Shown here: positions 31,964-40,894 of the stretch, piece after piece
Layout of the letters: each line of letters opens with the position of its first letter
Numbering within the stretch: the first letter of the stretch is position 1
Assembly: GCF_004340945.1 (NCBI RefSeq)
Contig: NZ_SLYD01000003.1
Span: 124,001-188,000 of the forward strand
Reading direction: 5' to 3'
DNA length: 64,000 nucleotides
From: Sphingomonas sp. PP-F2F-A104-K0414
Lineage (GTDB): Bacteria > Pseudomonadota > Alphaproteobacteria > Sphingomonadales > Sphingomonadaceae
The notes under the pieces: model-generated
What the model was told of the DNA's origin: nothing
The model's input: the letters and a program-made list of their open reading frames with translations, nothing else
Databases searched by the model: none
Position numbers and translations under genes: made by a program

Positions 31964-33844
31964 ATGCGCATTCCCGCTCTAGCCACCGCCCTCGGTCTCG
32001 TCCTCGCATCCCCCGCCGTCGCACAGACGATCGCACCGATCCTCACTACGCCGGATGCGCACGACCCGCACAGCTATGCCCGCCCCGCCGAGGCGCGCGT
32101 GACGCACGTCGCGCTCGATCTCGCCGCCGACTTCGACACGCACGTCATCCGCGGGATTGCGACGCTCGACATTCTCGCAAAGCCGGGCGCGAATCAGGTC
32201 GTGCTCGACGACAACGGGCTGAAGATCGTCAACATCACCGACGCCAACGGCAAGCCGCTCCCCTACTCGGTCGGCGCGGTCGACAAGATCCACGGCGCGC
32301 CACTCACCGTCACGCTCAACGGCGCGAAGAAAATCCGCATCGCCTACGCCTCGTCCCCCGACGCCAAGGCGCTGCAATGGCTCACCCCCGCGCAGACCGC
32401 GGGCAAGACGCAACCATTCCTGTTCAGCCAAGGCGAGGCGATCCTCAATCGCAGCTGGATTCCGACGCAGGACTCCCCCGGCATCCGCCAGACCTGGGAG
32501 GCCAAGATCGCCGTCCCCAAGCAACTCACTGCGGTGATGAGCGGGCTCGCGACCGGCAAGCCGACCTGCGCTGCCGATCGCTGCACGTTCCAGTACAAGA
32601 TGGACAAGCCCGTCGCGCCCTACCTCATCGCACTCGCGGTCGGCGACATCGCGTTCAAGTCGACCGGCCCGCGCACCGGCATCTGGGCCGAGCCCGCGAC
32701 CCTCCCTAAGGCCGCGTACGAGTTCGGCGAGCTCGAGAAGTTCGTCGCCGCCGCCGAGGGGCTGTACGGCCCGTATCGCTGGGGCCGCTACGACGTGCTG
32801 GTCCTGCCGCCGTCGTTCCCGTTCGGCGGCATGGAGAACCCGACGCTCACCTTCGCCACGCCGACCGCGATCGCCGGCGACCGCAGCCTCGTCTCGCTAA
32901 TCGCGCACGAACTCGCGCACAGCTGGTCGGGCAACCTCGTGACGAACGCGACGTGGGACGATTTCTGGCTCAACGAAGGCTTTACCAGCTATTTCGAGAA
33001 CCGGATCATGGAAGCGCTCTACGGCAAGCGCCGCGCCGACATGGAGGCCGACCTCGCCTGGACCGACATGGAGCAGGCGGTGAAGGAGGCCGGTGGCCCC
33101 GCCGCGAAGGACACGCAGCTCCACCTCGATCTCGACGCCGCGCGCGATCCCGACGACGGCATGACGCAAATCGCCTACGACAAGGGCGCGGCCTTCCTCC
33201 GCACGATCGAGAAGCAGGTCGGACGCGCGCGCTGGGACGCGTATCTCCGCAGCTATTTCGACCGCCACGCCTTTCAGCCGCAGACCAGCGCGGGCTTCCT
33301 GACCGACCTCAAGTCGAAGCTGCTGACCCCCGCCGAGGCGAAGACGATCGGCGTCGACACCTGGGTCTACCAACCCGGTATCCCGGCGAACGCAGTCCAT
33401 GTCACGTCGGCTGCGTTCCCCGCGGTCGATGCTGCGGCCAAGGCATACGCAGCAGGCGGTACGGTGTCCGCCGTTCCGGGCAAGGCAACGACGCAGGAGA
33501 TCACGCGCTTCATCACGCAGCTTCCGCGGAAACTCCCGACCGAGCGGTTAAAGACGCTCGATACCGCGTTCGGTTGGAACACGACGGGCAACGCCGAGAT
33601 CCGCTTCGCGTGGCTGCAACTCGCGCTCGCCAATCACTATGCGGCCGCCGACGCCTCGGCCGAGCAGTTCCTGACTTCGCAGGGTCGGCGGAAATTCGTT
33701 GCGCCGCTGTTCCAGCAGATGATGGACTCGGGCGACTGGGGCCACAAGCTGGCGATGGAGATCTACGGCAAGGCGCGGTCGGGCTATCATGCGGTCACGC
33801 AGGTCACCGTGGACCGCATAACCGGTTGGAAACTCATGAACTGA
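31964..33844 (+). CDS. M1-family aminopeptidase (LTA4H/aminopeptidase B type), exported
   Basis: Zinc metallopeptidase of 626 residues with a signal peptide (MRIPALATALGLVLASPAVAQ). The N-terminal beta domain is followed by the GGMEN substrate motif (about 287-291) and the zinc site HELAHSW with Glu in NEGF: His315, Glu316, His319, Glu338. A C-terminal helical (armadillo-like) domain (about 480-626) matches leukotriene A4 hydrolase relatives. The ATG at 31964 is chosen because it begins the signal peptide; the frame is open further upstream over the preceding gene. Probably removes N-terminal residues from peptides in the periplasm. Confidence 0.9.
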   Translation: MRIPALATALGLVLASPAVAQTIAPILTTPDAHDPHSYARPAEARVTHVALDLAADFDTHVIRGIATLDILAKPGANQVVLDDNGLKIVNITDANGKPLPYSVGAVDKIHGAPLTVTLNGAKKIRIAYASSPDAKALQWLTPAQTAGKTQPFLFSQGEAILNRSWIPTQDSPGIRQTWEAKIAVPKQLTAVMSGLATGKPTCAADRCTFQYKMDKPVAPYLIALAVGDIAFKSTGPRTGIWAEPATLPKAAYEFGELEKFVAAAEGLYGPYRWGRYDVLVLPPSFPFGGMENPTLTFATPTAIAGDRSLVSLIAHELAHSWSGNLVTNATWDDFWLNEGFTSYFENRIMEALYGKRRADMEADLAWTDMEQAVKEAGGPAAKDTQLHLDLDAARDPDDGMTQIAYDKGAAFLRTIEKQVGRARWDAYLRSYFDRHAFQPQTSAGFLTDLKSKLLTPAEAKTIGVDTWVYQPGIPANAVHVTSAAFPAVDAAAKAYAAGGTVSAVPGKATTQEITRFITQLPRKLPTERLKTLDTAFGWNTTGNAEIRFAWLQLALANHYAAADASAEQFLTSQGRRKFVAPLFQQMMDSGDWGHKLAMEIYGKARSGYHAVTQVTVDRITGWKLMN

Positions 33845-33981
33845 GCCGCCCTGAGCGCCCATTCGGGGCGTTGGTCGGCGCGGTAACACGCTTCGTCGGA
33901 TATGGTTCCCGCACGGGTTCCAATTAAATCGAACCTCCCGTAGCCAGAATGCGACAAACGGGTTTTGGCCGGGGGGTCTCG

Positions 33982-34599
33982 ATGAATTTCAAGGCGTTAG
34001 CAGCGCGTTTTGCGCTGGTGGTATCGTGCGGCCTGATGACGGCCACCCCTGCTGCGGCTCAGTTCTGGCAGTGCGTGACGTTCGCTCGCTCGGTTTCGGG
34101 CATCGAAATCCGCGGCAACGCCAACACCTGGTGGGGCCAGGCCGAGGGTCGCTACGAGCGCGGCCACACTCCCAAGGCCGGTTCGGTCCTCGCCTTCTCG
34201 CCCACTTCCCGCATGCGCGTCGGCCATGTCGCGATGGTCTCGAAGGTCGTCAGCGATCGCGAAGTCCTCCTTACGCATGCCAACTGGTCGCGCCCCGGCG
34301 CAATCGAGACCAACGTTCGCGCGGTCGACGTTTCGGCTGCCGGTGACTGGAGCATGGTGAAGGTGTGGTATGGCCCGCAGGGTGACCTCGGGACCTCGGC
34401 CTACCCGACCAAGGGCTTCATCTACTCGGGCCATGCGCCTGCTGGCGACACGCTCGACGCGCAGCCTTCGTACCAGATGGCCAGTGCCACCCACACCATC
34501 ACCGCAACGCAGCGCGCCAACGCCGCGCAGCTCGCGACGATCCAGCACGGCCCGACCGATCCGCGTGGGATCTTTACGCTGGTGAACGAGGCGAACTGA
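33982..34599 (+). CDS. Secreted CHAP-domain protein
   Basis: 205 residues: signal peptide (MNFKALAARFALVVSCGLMTATPAAA) and a CHAP domain with catalytic Cys in FWQCVTFARSVSG (about 32) and His in RVGHVAMV (about 83), plus the typical NANTWWGQA and LLTHANWS. CHAP proteins are usually cysteine amidases or endopeptidases acting on peptidoglycan. A GGGGGG tract upstream supports the ATG at 33982. The C-terminal tail (about 155-205) is Ala/Gln-rich with no motif. No phage genes are nearby, so a host envelope role is likely. Confidence 0.85.
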   Translation: MNFKALAARFALVVSCGLMTATPAAAQFWQCVTFARSVSGIEIRGNANTWWGQAEGRYERGHTPKAGSVLAFSPTSRMRVGHVAMVSKVVSDREVLLTHANWSRPGAIETNVRAVDVSAAGDWSMVKVWYGPQGDLGTSAYPTKGFIYSGHAPAGDTLDAQPSYQMASATHTITATQRANAAQLATIQHGPTDPRGIFTLVNEAN

Positions 34600-34695
34600 G
34601 GTTCTTACTTCCGCGTGATGCCTGACGTGCGCGACCGTTTACGCGCTACATCCAAAGTTTCGCTACTGATAGCTACCCGGCCGTCCCGTTAGGCG

Positions 34696-34800
34696 ACCAC
34701 CCCGGCGAAGGCCGGGGCCCAGTTGGAAAGGTCGCGGTAACAGACCGCCACCTCCATTAGCGACGTCCCCCAACTGGACCCCGGCCTTCGCCGGGGAGGT
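34696..34800. repeat. R1 palindromic element
   Basis: Full R1 copy: ACCACCCCGGCGAAGGCCGG ... CCGGCCTTCGCCGGGGAGGT with AGTTGGAAAGG/CCAACTGG inner arms. Together with the next R2 copy it fills much of the 344-base gap between the CHAP gene and msrB. The part before it (34600-34695) shows nothing recognisable. Confidence 0.88.
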
Positions 34801-34835
34801 GCAATAAGGCCGAGCACCGCTCTGCTAGCTTCCGG

Positions 34836-34887
34836 TTCTCCCGCGAAGGCGGGAGCCCAGTCTGGATCCCCGCCTTCGCGGGGAAAC
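34836..34887. repeat. Palindromic repeat, family R2
   Basis: TTCTCCCGCGAAGGCGGGAG ... CCCCGCCTTCGCGGGGAAAC with a CCAGTCTGG centre. It lies next to the R1 copy, downstream of msrB. Confidence 0.82.
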
Positions 34888-34943
34888 AATCTTTTACGCT
34901 TTCCAGCAGCTATCCGCGGTGGCCGCCAAACAGATAAGCGCCC

Positions 34944-35432
34944 TCAAGCAGCCTTAAACGTCAGCGCATCGCCATTCATGCAATACCGCTTCCCCGTAGG
35001 CTTCGGCCCATCGTCGAACACATGCCCCAAATGCCCGCCACACCGCCGGCAATGGACTTCGGTCCGCGCCATTCCCATCGTCGAATCCACTCGCGTCCGC
35101 ACCGCGTTCGGCAAGGGCTGCCAGAAGCTCGGCCAGCCCGTCCCGCTCTCGAACTTGGTCTTCGATGAGAAGTTCGGCAACGCACACCCGCCGCACGAAA
35201 AGATCCCCGCGCGATGCTCGCCGTTAAGCGGGCTCGAATAGGGCCGCTCGGTCCCCTCCTTCCGCAGCGTATTATACGCATCCGGCGACAGCTTCTTGCG
35301 CCACTGCGCATCGGTCAGCGTCACCTCGAACCGCTCGGCCGCCTGCGCGGGCTGCGACGTGCACCCCCATAGCGCGAAGCCGGCCACGCCTGTTCCGGCC
35401 AGCGTGAGAAAAGCGCGACGGTCCTGGGTCAT
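34944..35432 (-). CDS. msrB: Peptide methionine-R-sulfoxide reductase (MsrB), exported
   Basis: Repairs methionine-R-sulfoxide. 162 residues from the ATG at 35432, which has GGAG six bases ahead; an in-frame ATG at 35444 is possible. The N terminus has a Tat-type twin arginine (DRRAFLTLAGTG) and a lipobox-like LWGC (Cys24), so it may be a Tat-exported lipoprotein. The MsrB domain has structural Zn pairs CGGC (Cys80/83) and CRRC (Cys128/131) and catalytic Cys151 in RYCMNGDALTF, where families often have RYCINSA. Periplasmic repair of oxidised proteins is the likely role. Confidence 0.9.
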   Translation of the reverse strand: MTQDRRAFLTLAGTGVAGFALWGCTSQPAQAAERFEVTLTDAQWRKKLSPDAYNTLRKEGTERPYSSPLNGEHRAGIFSCGGCALPNFSSKTKFESGTGWPSFWQPLPNAVRTRVDSTMGMARTEVHCRRCGGHLGHVFDDGPKPTGKRYCMNGDALTFKAA

Positions 35433-35493
35433 ATCGGTCTCCATGGTTCAGATATAGGTACGACCGAACCACCCGATAAGGTTACGCCAAGCC

Positions 35494-36732
35494 TCAGTAT
35501 TTACTGATTTCCACCGGCAGCGTGCGATAGCCGTGGACGAAGCACGCAGCGACCCGCGTCGGCTCGGCCAGGACGTTGATCCGCATGCGGCGGGCGGCCA
35601 TCTCCTCCAGCAGGATCGCGATCTGCATTTCGGCCAGCCGCGCGCCGACGCAGCGATGGATGCCGTGCCCTAACGCCAGGTGTCGCCGCGCGTTCGGGCG
35701 GTCGACCACGATCGAGTCCGCATCGTTGCCGAACACGCTTTCGTCGCGATTGGCCGAGATGTACCAGAGCGCCAGCTTGTCGCCCGCCTTGATCTGCTGC
35801 CCCATCAACTCCGCATCCGCCGTTGCGGTCCGGCGCATGTGCGCGAGCGGGGTCTGCCAGCGGAGGATCTCGCTCACCGCATTGGGAATTAATGAGGGGT
35901 CGGCCTCGAGTTTCGCCCGCGACTCCGGAAACTTGTCGAGGCCGTAGGCGAGCGCGGACATCGAATTGCGTGTCGTGTCGTTGCCGCCGACGATCAGCAG
36001 GATGAGGTTCCCGATGAACTCGTTATGATCCATGTGGCTCATCGCGTCCGAGTGGATCATCATCGAGATCAGGTCGGGCGTCGGATCCTTATCGATCTTC
36101 GCGTCCCACAGATTTTTGAAATACGAGCCGCATTCGAACATGTGCGCGAGCCGCTGACCGCGCAGCTCCTCGTTCTTCACGATCTCGATATCGCCCGCCC
36201 AATCCGACCACAGGGTCAGTTTCCGCCGGTCGGCCCAGGGGAAGTCGAATAGGATCGCGAGCATCTGCGTGGTCAGCTCGATCGCGACGGTGTCGACCCA
36301 ATCGAACGGCGTGTTCCACGGCAGGCTGTCGAGCATCGCGGCAGTACGCCTGCGGATATCGCTCGACATCCGCGTCATCTCGCTAGGCGTAAAGGCGGGC
36401 GCGACGGTGCGGCGCTGACCGGTGTGCACGGGGCGGTCGCGCGCGATGAACATCGGCATGCGGACATCGCGCTCGGCGACGAAATCGGCGATCGTGATCC
36501 CGCCGGCTTCGGAAGAATAGACATCGGGGAGCGACTCGACCTCGACGATGCCCTTGTAGGTCGAGACGGACCAGTAAGGGCCGTAGTCGGAATGCTCCAC
36601 ATAATGGACCGGGGACTCGGCGCGGAGCTGCGCGAACGGCGCCTGCCAGAGATCGTCGCGGTAGAGTTCGGCGCGGCTCACGTCGAGCGGATCGACTGTC
36701 TGTTGCGCCACGTCTCTTACCAGAGTCGCCAT
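35494..36732 (-). CDS. Cytochrome P450
   Basis: Haem-thiolate monooxygenase, 412 residues. I-helix motif GGNDTTRN (about 250), ExxR in SEILR, and haem loop LALGHGIHRCVG with Cys361 as the ligand (a Leu replaces the first Phe). The overall look is bacterial class I (P450cam/linalool type), soluble. GGAGAG ahead of the ATG at 36732 fixes the start; the open frame to 36903 reads through a repeat. No ferredoxin or reductase gene lies beside it, so redox partners must come from elsewhere. Substrate unknown. Confidence 0.9.
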   Translation of the reverse strand: MATLVRDVAQQTVDPLDVSRAELYRDDLWQAPFAQLRAESPVHYVEHSDYGPYWSVSTYKGIVEVESLPDVYSSEAGGITIADFVAERDVRMPMFIARDRPVHTGQRRTVAPAFTPSEMTRMSSDIRRRTAAMLDSLPWNTPFDWVDTVAIELTTQMLAILFDFPWADRRKLTLWSDWAGDIEIVKNEELRGQRLAHMFECGSYFKNLWDAKIDKDPTPDLISMMIHSDAMSHMDHNEFIGNLILLIVGGNDTTRNSMSALAYGLDKFPESRAKLEADPSLIPNAVSEILRWQTPLAHMRRTATADAELMGQQIKAGDKLALWYISANRDESVFGNDADSIVVDRPNARRHLALGHGIHRCVGARLAEMQIAILLEEMAARRMRINVLAEPTRVAACFVHGYRTLPVEISKY

Positions 36733-36799
36733 CGTCTCTCTCCCATATTTTGCCACAGGAGAGACTTTGCTGACACTTATGTCAATAGTGTCCCAACGT

Positions 36800-36910
36800 C
36801 GGTTCGCGCTGAGCCCTTCGACAAGCTCAGGATAAACTTCAGCGCATCGCGCTGAAGTCGAAGCACCTGCGCGCGGGGCGTACCCTTCGACTTCGCTCAG
36901 CACGAACGGG
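36800..36910. repeat. Palindromic repeat cluster, family R6
   Basis: Contains CTGAGCCCTTCGACAAGCTC, AGCGCATCGCGCT and CCCTTCGACTTCGCTCAGCA: several short inverted repeats of the CTGAGCGAAGTCGAAGG type. It lies upstream of the P450 gene and downstream of the ABC permease gene. Confidence 0.65.
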
Positions 36911-36943
36911 AGAGGGGGCGGGGGCGGGGGAGTTTGTAAGGCC

Positions 36944-38179
36944 CTACGCTGTCGCCTTGGCCTTCCGCCGCCAGAACGGCCGCGCGCTGCCCGATTGCAG
37001 CACGCCCCTTCGGAACAGCCGCGCCCCGACCGTGATGAAGATCGTCACCCACAAGGCCTGCCACGCGAGCGCCGCTACGTGCGGCCACAGTTCGGGCGAG
37101 TTCGCCGCGCGCCCCGCCATCGCGAATGGCGACGACAACGGGAACAGCTCGGCGGCGGTGGCGATCCAGCTGCCGGGGTGCGAGACCGCCGCCGAGGACA
37201 GTCCGAACATCGCGACCTGCAGGATCGTGATCGGCAGCGACAGCATTTGTATTTCTCGCATCGTCGACGCCTGCGCACCGACGCCGAGGAACACCGAGCC
37301 CAGCAGCAGATACGCCATACTGAAATACGCGGCGAACAGCAGCGCGAACATCGGTGCGCCGACCGCGGGCGTCAGGTCGCCCAGCGCGACCGCGGCGGCG
37401 GCGGGCATCAGCGATGTGATCTGCGTGACGACGGTGCCCCAGAATGCGACGAACAGCACCGCCACGCCGAACATCCCGATCAGCTTGCCGAAGAATACCG
37501 ATTCGAGCGGCACCGCGGCGGCGAGCACCTCGATTACCTTGTTGTTGCGTTCCTCGGCCATCGTCCCGACGACCTGCCCTGAGAGGAACAGCGTCAGGAA
37601 GAAGATCCCGAACACTGCGAAGAAGGCGGATTGGTGCTGGCCGCCGACCGACGTGGTCGAGCGCGTGATCTGCGTCTTAGTCGCGGCGATCGTCGGCAGC
37701 GTGCCGCCGAGCTTCTGCGCCGCCAGAGTCGCCTGTGCGAGCATCCCCAGATAGTCCGCCGACCTCGCGCCGCGCGGCCCGTACAGGATCTGTGGCGCAT
37801 TGAGCGGGCCGTAGAGAACTGCGGACGCGTCGATATCCTTCGTCTCGAACGCAGCCCGTGCCTGTGCCGCCGGGTCCGCCGAGGGCGCGACGGTGGTCAG
37901 CCCTGGGGGCGCCTCGTCGTCGCGGAACATGCCGCGCAGCCGCGTATCGGCCTCGGCGATCGGGCGTGTGACGGTGGCAGGGACGATCGCGATGATCCGT
38001 GTCTTGTCCTGCGCGCCGCCGCTGACGCTCGCCGCGCCCATCCCGCCGATCGCGCCGAACGATCCCATGATGACGGGCGCGAACAGGAACAGCAGGAAGA
38101 TCGGCGTGAACACCGTGGCGATGAAGTCGCGGCGCGCGATCGTGAAGGTCTGGCGAAGGGTGCGGCGGAACCGGCTCAT
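36944..38179 (-). CDS. ABC exporter permease (NatB/ABC-2 type)
   Basis: 411-residue membrane subunit with one N-terminal helix (about 27-45), a large extracytoplasmic loop (about 50-180) and five to six C-terminal helices (about 185-385), including the family segment FLTLFLSGQVVGTMAEERNN and KVIEVLAAAVPLESVFFGKL. This is the NatB-like ABC-2 arrangement used to export ions, lipids or small molecules. It overlaps its ATP-binding partner by four bases (38176-38179). Substrate cannot be read. Confidence 0.87.
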   Translation of the reverse strand: MSRFRRTLRQTFTIARRDFIATVFTPIFLLFLFAPVIMGSFGAIGGMGAASVSGGAQDKTRIIAIVPATVTRPIAEADTRLRGMFRDDEAPPGLTTVAPSADPAAQARAAFETKDIDASAVLYGPLNAPQILYGPRGARSADYLGMLAQATLAAQKLGGTLPTIAATKTQITRSTTSVGGQHQSAFFAVFGIFFLTLFLSGQVVGTMAEERNNKVIEVLAAAVPLESVFFGKLIGMFGVAVLFVAFWGTVVTQITSLMPAAAAVALGDLTPAVGAPMFALLFAAYFSMAYLLLGSVFLGVGAQASTMREIQMLSLPITILQVAMFGLSSAAVSHPGSWIATAAELFPLSSPFAMAGRAANSPELWPHVAALAWQALWVTIFITVGARLFRRGVLQSGSARPFWRRKAKATA

Positions 38180-39102
38180 GCCGCCTGCTCCTGCGCGACG
38201 TCGCCATGCTGGCCGACGATCCGGACGAACGCTTCGTGCAAACCGGGGCGCTCGATCGACAATCCCGAAATCCCATATCCCGCGTCGATCAGCCTCACCA
38301 GCAAGCTTTCGATCCCTTCATTCGGCAATTCGAACCGCCAGCTATCCTTGTCCTGCACTGCGTCCATCGGCAGCACGCCGCGGATCGCAGGATCAGGCCG
38401 ATGCGGTGTGTAATGCACCCGCTGCGGCAATATCCCACGGGCGTCGGCCACCGTGCCTTCGAACCGCCGCTTGCCGCCGGCGATGATCGCCAGCCGATCG
38501 CACAGTCGCTCGGCATGGCTCATGATATGCGTCGAGAACAGGATCGTCGCGCCGCGGTCGCGTTCGGCGAGGATCAGCTTCTCGAGCCGCTCCTGGTTGA
38601 CCGGATCGAGCCCTGAAAACGGCTCGTCGAGCACGAGCAGATCGGGCTGGTGCACTACCGACCCGAGCAACTGCACCAATTGCGCCATACCCTTCGACAG
38701 TTTCCGGATCTTCTCGTCGACCGCATGTCCGAGTCCGGCGGCCTCCATCAGCACCACCGCACGCTCGCGCCCGGTTTTCCAGTCGAGCCCGCGCAATGCC
38801 CCCAGGAACGCGATCGCCTCGCGCGCTTTCATCGCCGGATACAGCCCGCGCTCCTCGGGGAGATAGCCGACCTGATCGCTAGCATCGCGCGGATTGTCGT
38901 AGCCGAGCAGCGTGCGCGATCCCTCGTCGGGTTCGATGATCCCGAGCAGCATCCGCAGCGTCGTCGTCTTGCCCGCGCCGTTGGGCCCGAGCACGCCGTA
39001 CACCGAGCCGCGCGGCACCATGATATCCACCCCGTCGACCACGCGCCGATCGCCGAACCGCTTCACGATCCCGCTCGCGGTGACCGCCCATTCATCGTTC
39101 AC
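38176..39102 (-). CDS. ABC exporter ATP-binding protein (NatA type)
   Basis: 308 residues: Walker A GPNGAGKT (39-46), Q-loop region around YLPEERGLYP, signature LSKGM (a weak form of LSGGQ), Walker B LLVLDEP, D-loop SGLD, H-loop STHIMSHAE. A C-terminal DUF4162-like part (about 225-308) follows. GTG 39102 is chosen because GGAGG stands ten bases ahead; a TTG six bases upstream is less likely. It forms an exporter with the permease directly downstream. Confidence 0.88.
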   Translation of the reverse strand: MNDEWAVTASGIVKRFGDRRVVDGVDIMVPRGSVYGVLGPNGAGKTTTLRMLLGIIEPDEGSRTLLGYDNPRDASDQVGYLPEERGLYPAMKAREAIAFLGALRGLDWKTGRERAVVLMEAAGLGHAVDEKIRKLSKGMAQLVQLLGSVVHQPDLLVLDEPFSGLDPVNQERLEKLILAERDRGATILFSTHIMSHAERLCDRLAIIAGGKRRFEGTVADARGILPQRVHYTPHRPDPAIRGVLPMDAVQDKDSWRFELPNEGIESLLVRLIDAGYGISGLSIERPGLHEAFVRIVGQHGDVAQEQAA

Positions 39103-39146
39103 GCGCAATCTTCCTCCCGAGGGTGACGTCGTGGTAGCGGGCGTAC

Positions 39147-40301
39147 GTGGCGCAAGACAAGCTGGAACACCGACTTAAGGCCAAAGCGGCCGAATTGGGT
39201 TTTGCCGCCTGGGGAATCGCGCACGCCGACGCCGCGCCGCGCGCAGGCGAACGCCTCCACCAATGGCTCGCCGACGGCCGCCACGGCGACATGATCTGGA
39301 TGGAGGAGCGCAAGCACCACCGCGAGAGCCCCGCCGGCCTCTGGCCCGAAGTCCGCAGCGTGATCGCGCTCGGCATGAGCTATGCGCCGAAGGACGATCC
39401 GTTGCGGCTCGCGGACGAGGGCGGGGTAGGGCGCATCTCGGTCTATGCGCAGGGGCCGGATTATCACGACGTCGTGAAGCGGCAGTTGAAGGCGCTCGGA
39501 CGGTGGCTGGCGGCGGAGGCGGGGCGGGACTTGCCGCCGTTCGACCTGAAGGTGTTCGTCGACACTGCGCCGGTCATGGAGAAGCCGCTTGCCGAAGCCG
39601 CCGGGCTGGGCTGGCAGGGCAAGCACACCAACCTCGTCAGTCGCGAGCATGGCAGCTGGCTGTTCCTCGGCGCGATCTATACGACGCTCGATCTGGAACC
39701 GGACAAGGGCGGCGTCGACACCTGCGGCAGTTGCGACGCGTGCCAGACCGCCTGTCCGACAGCCGCCTTCCCGAAGCCGTTCCAGCTCGATGCCCGCCGC
39801 TGCATCTCCTATTTGACGATCGAGCATGCCGGCCCGATCCCGCACGAGTTCCGCGCCGCAATCGGGAACCGCATCTATGGCTGCGACGATTGCTTGGCGG
39901 TGTGCCCCTGGAACAAATTCGCCGCCTCGGCCAACGCGAACCTCGCGTTTCACCCCCGCGCGGAACTGGTCGCGCCGGAACTGGGGGACATCCTCGCGCT
40001 GGACGACGCGAGCTTCCGCCAGGTCTTCGCTGGCTCCCCGATCAAACGCATCGGCCGCGACCGGATGGTCCGCAACGCGCTGATCGCAGCGGGCAATAGC
40101 GGTGATCTGGAGCTGGTCGAGCCTGTCGTAAAGCTGCTGGCCGACGAAGCCCCGGTGGTGCGCGGTGCCGCAATCTGGGCACTCCGGCGGCTGGATGCCG
40201 TGCGCTATCACAGCGAACGCAACTGGTTCTCGACCTCGGAGCACGACCCGGGCGTCACCGCGGAATGGGCCGCCAGCTTCGCCGCCGACTATCAAGCCTA
40301 G
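39147..40301 (+). CDS. queG: Epoxyqueuosine reductase QueG
   Basis: Last step of queuosine synthesis: reduction of epoxyqueuosine in tRNA by a B12 and Fe-S enzyme. 384 residues: DUF1730 N domain (about 50-130; GMSYAPKDDP), conserved GWQGKHTNLVS, two 4Fe-4S clusters (CGSCDACQTACP about 192; CDDCLAVCPW about 246) and a HEAT-repeat end (about 300-360). GTG 39147 is the only start near the family N terminus and is divergent from the ABC genes. No other que gene is in view. Confidence 0.92.
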   Translation: MAQDKLEHRLKAKAAELGFAAWGIAHADAAPRAGERLHQWLADGRHGDMIWMEERKHHRESPAGLWPEVRSVIALGMSYAPKDDPLRLADEGGVGRISVYAQGPDYHDVVKRQLKALGRWLAAEAGRDLPPFDLKVFVDTAPVMEKPLAEAAGLGWQGKHTNLVSREHGSWLFLGAIYTTLDLEPDKGGVDTCGSCDACQTACPTAAFPKPFQLDARRCISYLTIEHAGPIPHEFRAAIGNRIYGCDDCLAVCPWNKFAASANANLAFHPRAELVAPELGDILALDDASFRQVFAGSPIKRIGRDRMVRNALIAAGNSGDLELVEPVVKLLADEAPVVRGAAIWALRRLDAVRYHSERNWFSTSEHDPGVTAEWAASFAADYQA

Positions 40302-40379
40302 TTTTCGACACGTCCGGTTTGAGGAGGAGAGCGAATTGGCCGCTTTAGACAGAGAAAAAACGTGGTTGAGCCCAGCCGC

Positions 40380-40829
40380 CTAACCGATAACAACGGTGTC
40401 TTGCTCAATGAAGGCGGCACGCAAGCCGAACATCCATGGGACCCAAAGCGCCGTGTACGCTGGCCATAGATATTCGTACCATGGGAGCGGGTGTACAAGC
40501 TGGGCGATCGAACCGAGCATCAGGACGAACCCCGCACCACCCAAAAAGATCGTCGTAAGAGCACTCCGGAAAGGTCGGTCGCGCCTATAGGCGGTCAGGC
40601 GAACTGGCTGATTGTATCTTCGTAGGCAAAGACCGGCGATACCAATTGCGAACGGTAACGCGATAATCGCGATCAGAACGCTGCCATACATCGGTATGCC
40701 AATATTATCGCCGTCCGGCTGCAACTGGCCCGAGCCCAATACCTGAGGCCAGTACACAAAATTCAGAATCGGAAATACAGCAAGTAGAAATGCTGTCAAA
40801 ATCCATAAGGGGCGAGCGGTTGCGGGCAA
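40380..40829 (-). CDS. Membrane protein, unknown function (AT-richer)
   Basis: 149 residues from TTG 40829, chosen because AAAAGGAG lies seven bases ahead. It has about four hydrophobic stretches (ILTAFLLAVFPILNFVYW; YGSVLIAIIALPFAIGIAGL; IFLGGAGFVLMLGSIAQLV; YEYLWPAYTALWVPWMFGL) and an otherwise basic cytoplasmic loop. The frame stays open to 41525, but that part is Arg-rich and lies over other genes. Codon use is clearly less GC-rich than in its neighbours, suggesting recent acquisition. No family recognised. Confidence 0.6.
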   Translation of the reverse strand: MPATARPLWILTAFLLAVFPILNFVYWPQVLGSGQLQPDGDNIGIPMYGSVLIAIIALPFAIGIAGLCLRRYNQPVRLTAYRRDRPFRSALTTIFLGGAGFVLMLGSIAQLVHPLPWYEYLWPAYTALWVPWMFGLRAAFIEQDTVVIG

Positions 40830-40894
40830 CGAACGTCTCCTTTTGGAGATGCTACTGTGCAGAGTGATTGTCGGAAAATAGGCGATCTCGCCCG

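Noticed and set aside
39103..39146. PreQ1 riboswitch for queG
   Set aside because: The 44-base gap between the divergent ABC and queG starts is too short and shows no such motif. QueG is usually not controlled this way.
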